Positions 63,400-64,000 of a stretch of 64,000 bases of DNA are shown here, in pieces. Position 1 is the first letter of the stretch, and every line of letters begins with the position of its first letter. The notes under the pieces are model-generated. The model was not told where the DNA came from, made no database searches, and saw only the letters and a list, made by a program, of their open reading frames with translations. The position numbers and the translations under genes are program-made. Source of the DNA: Camelus bactrianus (lineage: Eukaryota; Chordata; Mammalia; Artiodactyla; Camelidae); assembly GCF_048773025.1 (NCBI RefSeq), contig NC_133558.1, positions 28,698,501 to 28,762,500 of the forward strand, read 5' to 3'.

Positions 63400-64000
63400 A
63401 AGAAGGTTTGAGCAGGCGAAGGAATTGGAGACAGGGACCGGGAGCAGGCTCTGCGGGAGGGAGGTGAAGGATGGACAGACTGGAGAAAGGTCTGGGCGAG
63501 GATGGGCCGGCGCTGGGAACGCAGTCGGGACGGAGTCTGCGGGGACTGGGACAGCGCCGAGAGGCGGCCTCGAGGACGGAGGGGACGCGGGGGCCGGTTC
63601 CCGGCGGCAAGATTTCCCAGCCCCGCATCCCCGACTCCTCGTAGGACTTGCTCTCACGGCCCTTTCCTATCTCCGCCGCTCTCGGCTCAGCCACGGCGCC
63701 GGGCCTGGGATCTTCTGAGCGCCCCCTGCCCAGCGCGCCTCTGCCCTCGCGGTCCTCACCTCGGGATCGGAGACAGAGCTCCCTGGGGCGCAGAGCGGGG
63801 CCGGATCCGACGGGCTCCGCCGAAGGGCTGGGCCGGGCCGCGGGGCCGCCCCTTAGCGGGCCGCGCGTCCGGATGCCGAGGCGGCTGCCATACGAGCCGA
63901 GCGCTGGGGAATCTGGGGCTCAAGGGGACCCCGAGCGGCAGCGGCGGCGGCTCCTCACACGCGCTCAGGCAGCCTGCCAGGGGTGGCGTGTGCCGGCGGA
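63400..64000 (-). promoter_or_regulatory. DLK2: DLK2 promoter CpG island and likely non-coding first exon
   Basis: The last 600 bases are strongly GC- and CpG-rich. A good minus-strand donor (CCCGAG|GTGAGG) at 63760 could close a non-coding first exon starting near 63850-63950. The acceptor at 63261 would be its partner. No TATA box is evident. The island may continue past the window. Confidence 0.65.

Noticed and set aside
63860-64000. First exon of a neighbouring gene on the plus strand
   Set aside because: CpG-rich promoter DNA only. No convincing exon, start codon or donor can be tied to a known gene within the window.

Overview
This is a window of mammalian nuclear DNA. The genes have GT-AG introns, CpG-island promoters and dense LINE/SINE debris. 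Seven copies of a tRNA-Ala-like SINE, with the A box TAGCTCAGTGG and B box GGTTCAATCCC, match the young family of camelids (camel, llama, alpaca). I saw no ruminant BovB or Bov-tA sequence, so a camelid is the best guess. I identified genes by recalling human proteins, not by a database search.

Three protein-coding genes are present, in the order known from human 6p21.1: ZNF318 (minus), ABCC10 (plus), DLK2 (minus). Positions 562-15781 hold the first six coding exons of ZNF318, 1035 codons, cut off at the left edge. Its CpG-island promoter lies at about 15150-16350. Positions 40610-59250 hold all of ABCC10 (MRP7): 21 coding exons, 1490 residues, reading frame kept at every junction. Positions 59679-63206 hold all of DLK2: five coding exons, 383 residues, with its promoter island at about 63400-64000. 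ABCC10 and DLK2 converge, and their poly(A) signals are placed so that the two mRNAs should overlap at the 3' ends.

The 24 kb between ZNF318 and ABCC10 (16.3-40.0 kb) contains no recognised protein gene. It is a pile of LINE-1 tails, camelid SINEs with clear target-site duplications, a few LTR fossils, a Tigger/MER2 piece and microsatellites. Several insertion-into-insertion events can be read directly, such as an L1 inside an L1 with a 14-bp duplication. ABCC10 and DLK2 introns carry mainly MIR copies.

The three genes do not form a pathway. ZNF318 is a nuclear regulator, ABCC10 an ATP-driven exporter, and DLK2 a Notch-family-related membrane protein. I found no new enzymatic or defence system. 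The observations most worth checking are a possible unannotated divergent exon beside the ZNF318 promoter, the repeat arrays inside ZNF318 coding sequence, the ABCC10/DLK2 3' overlap, and the nested-element archaeology.
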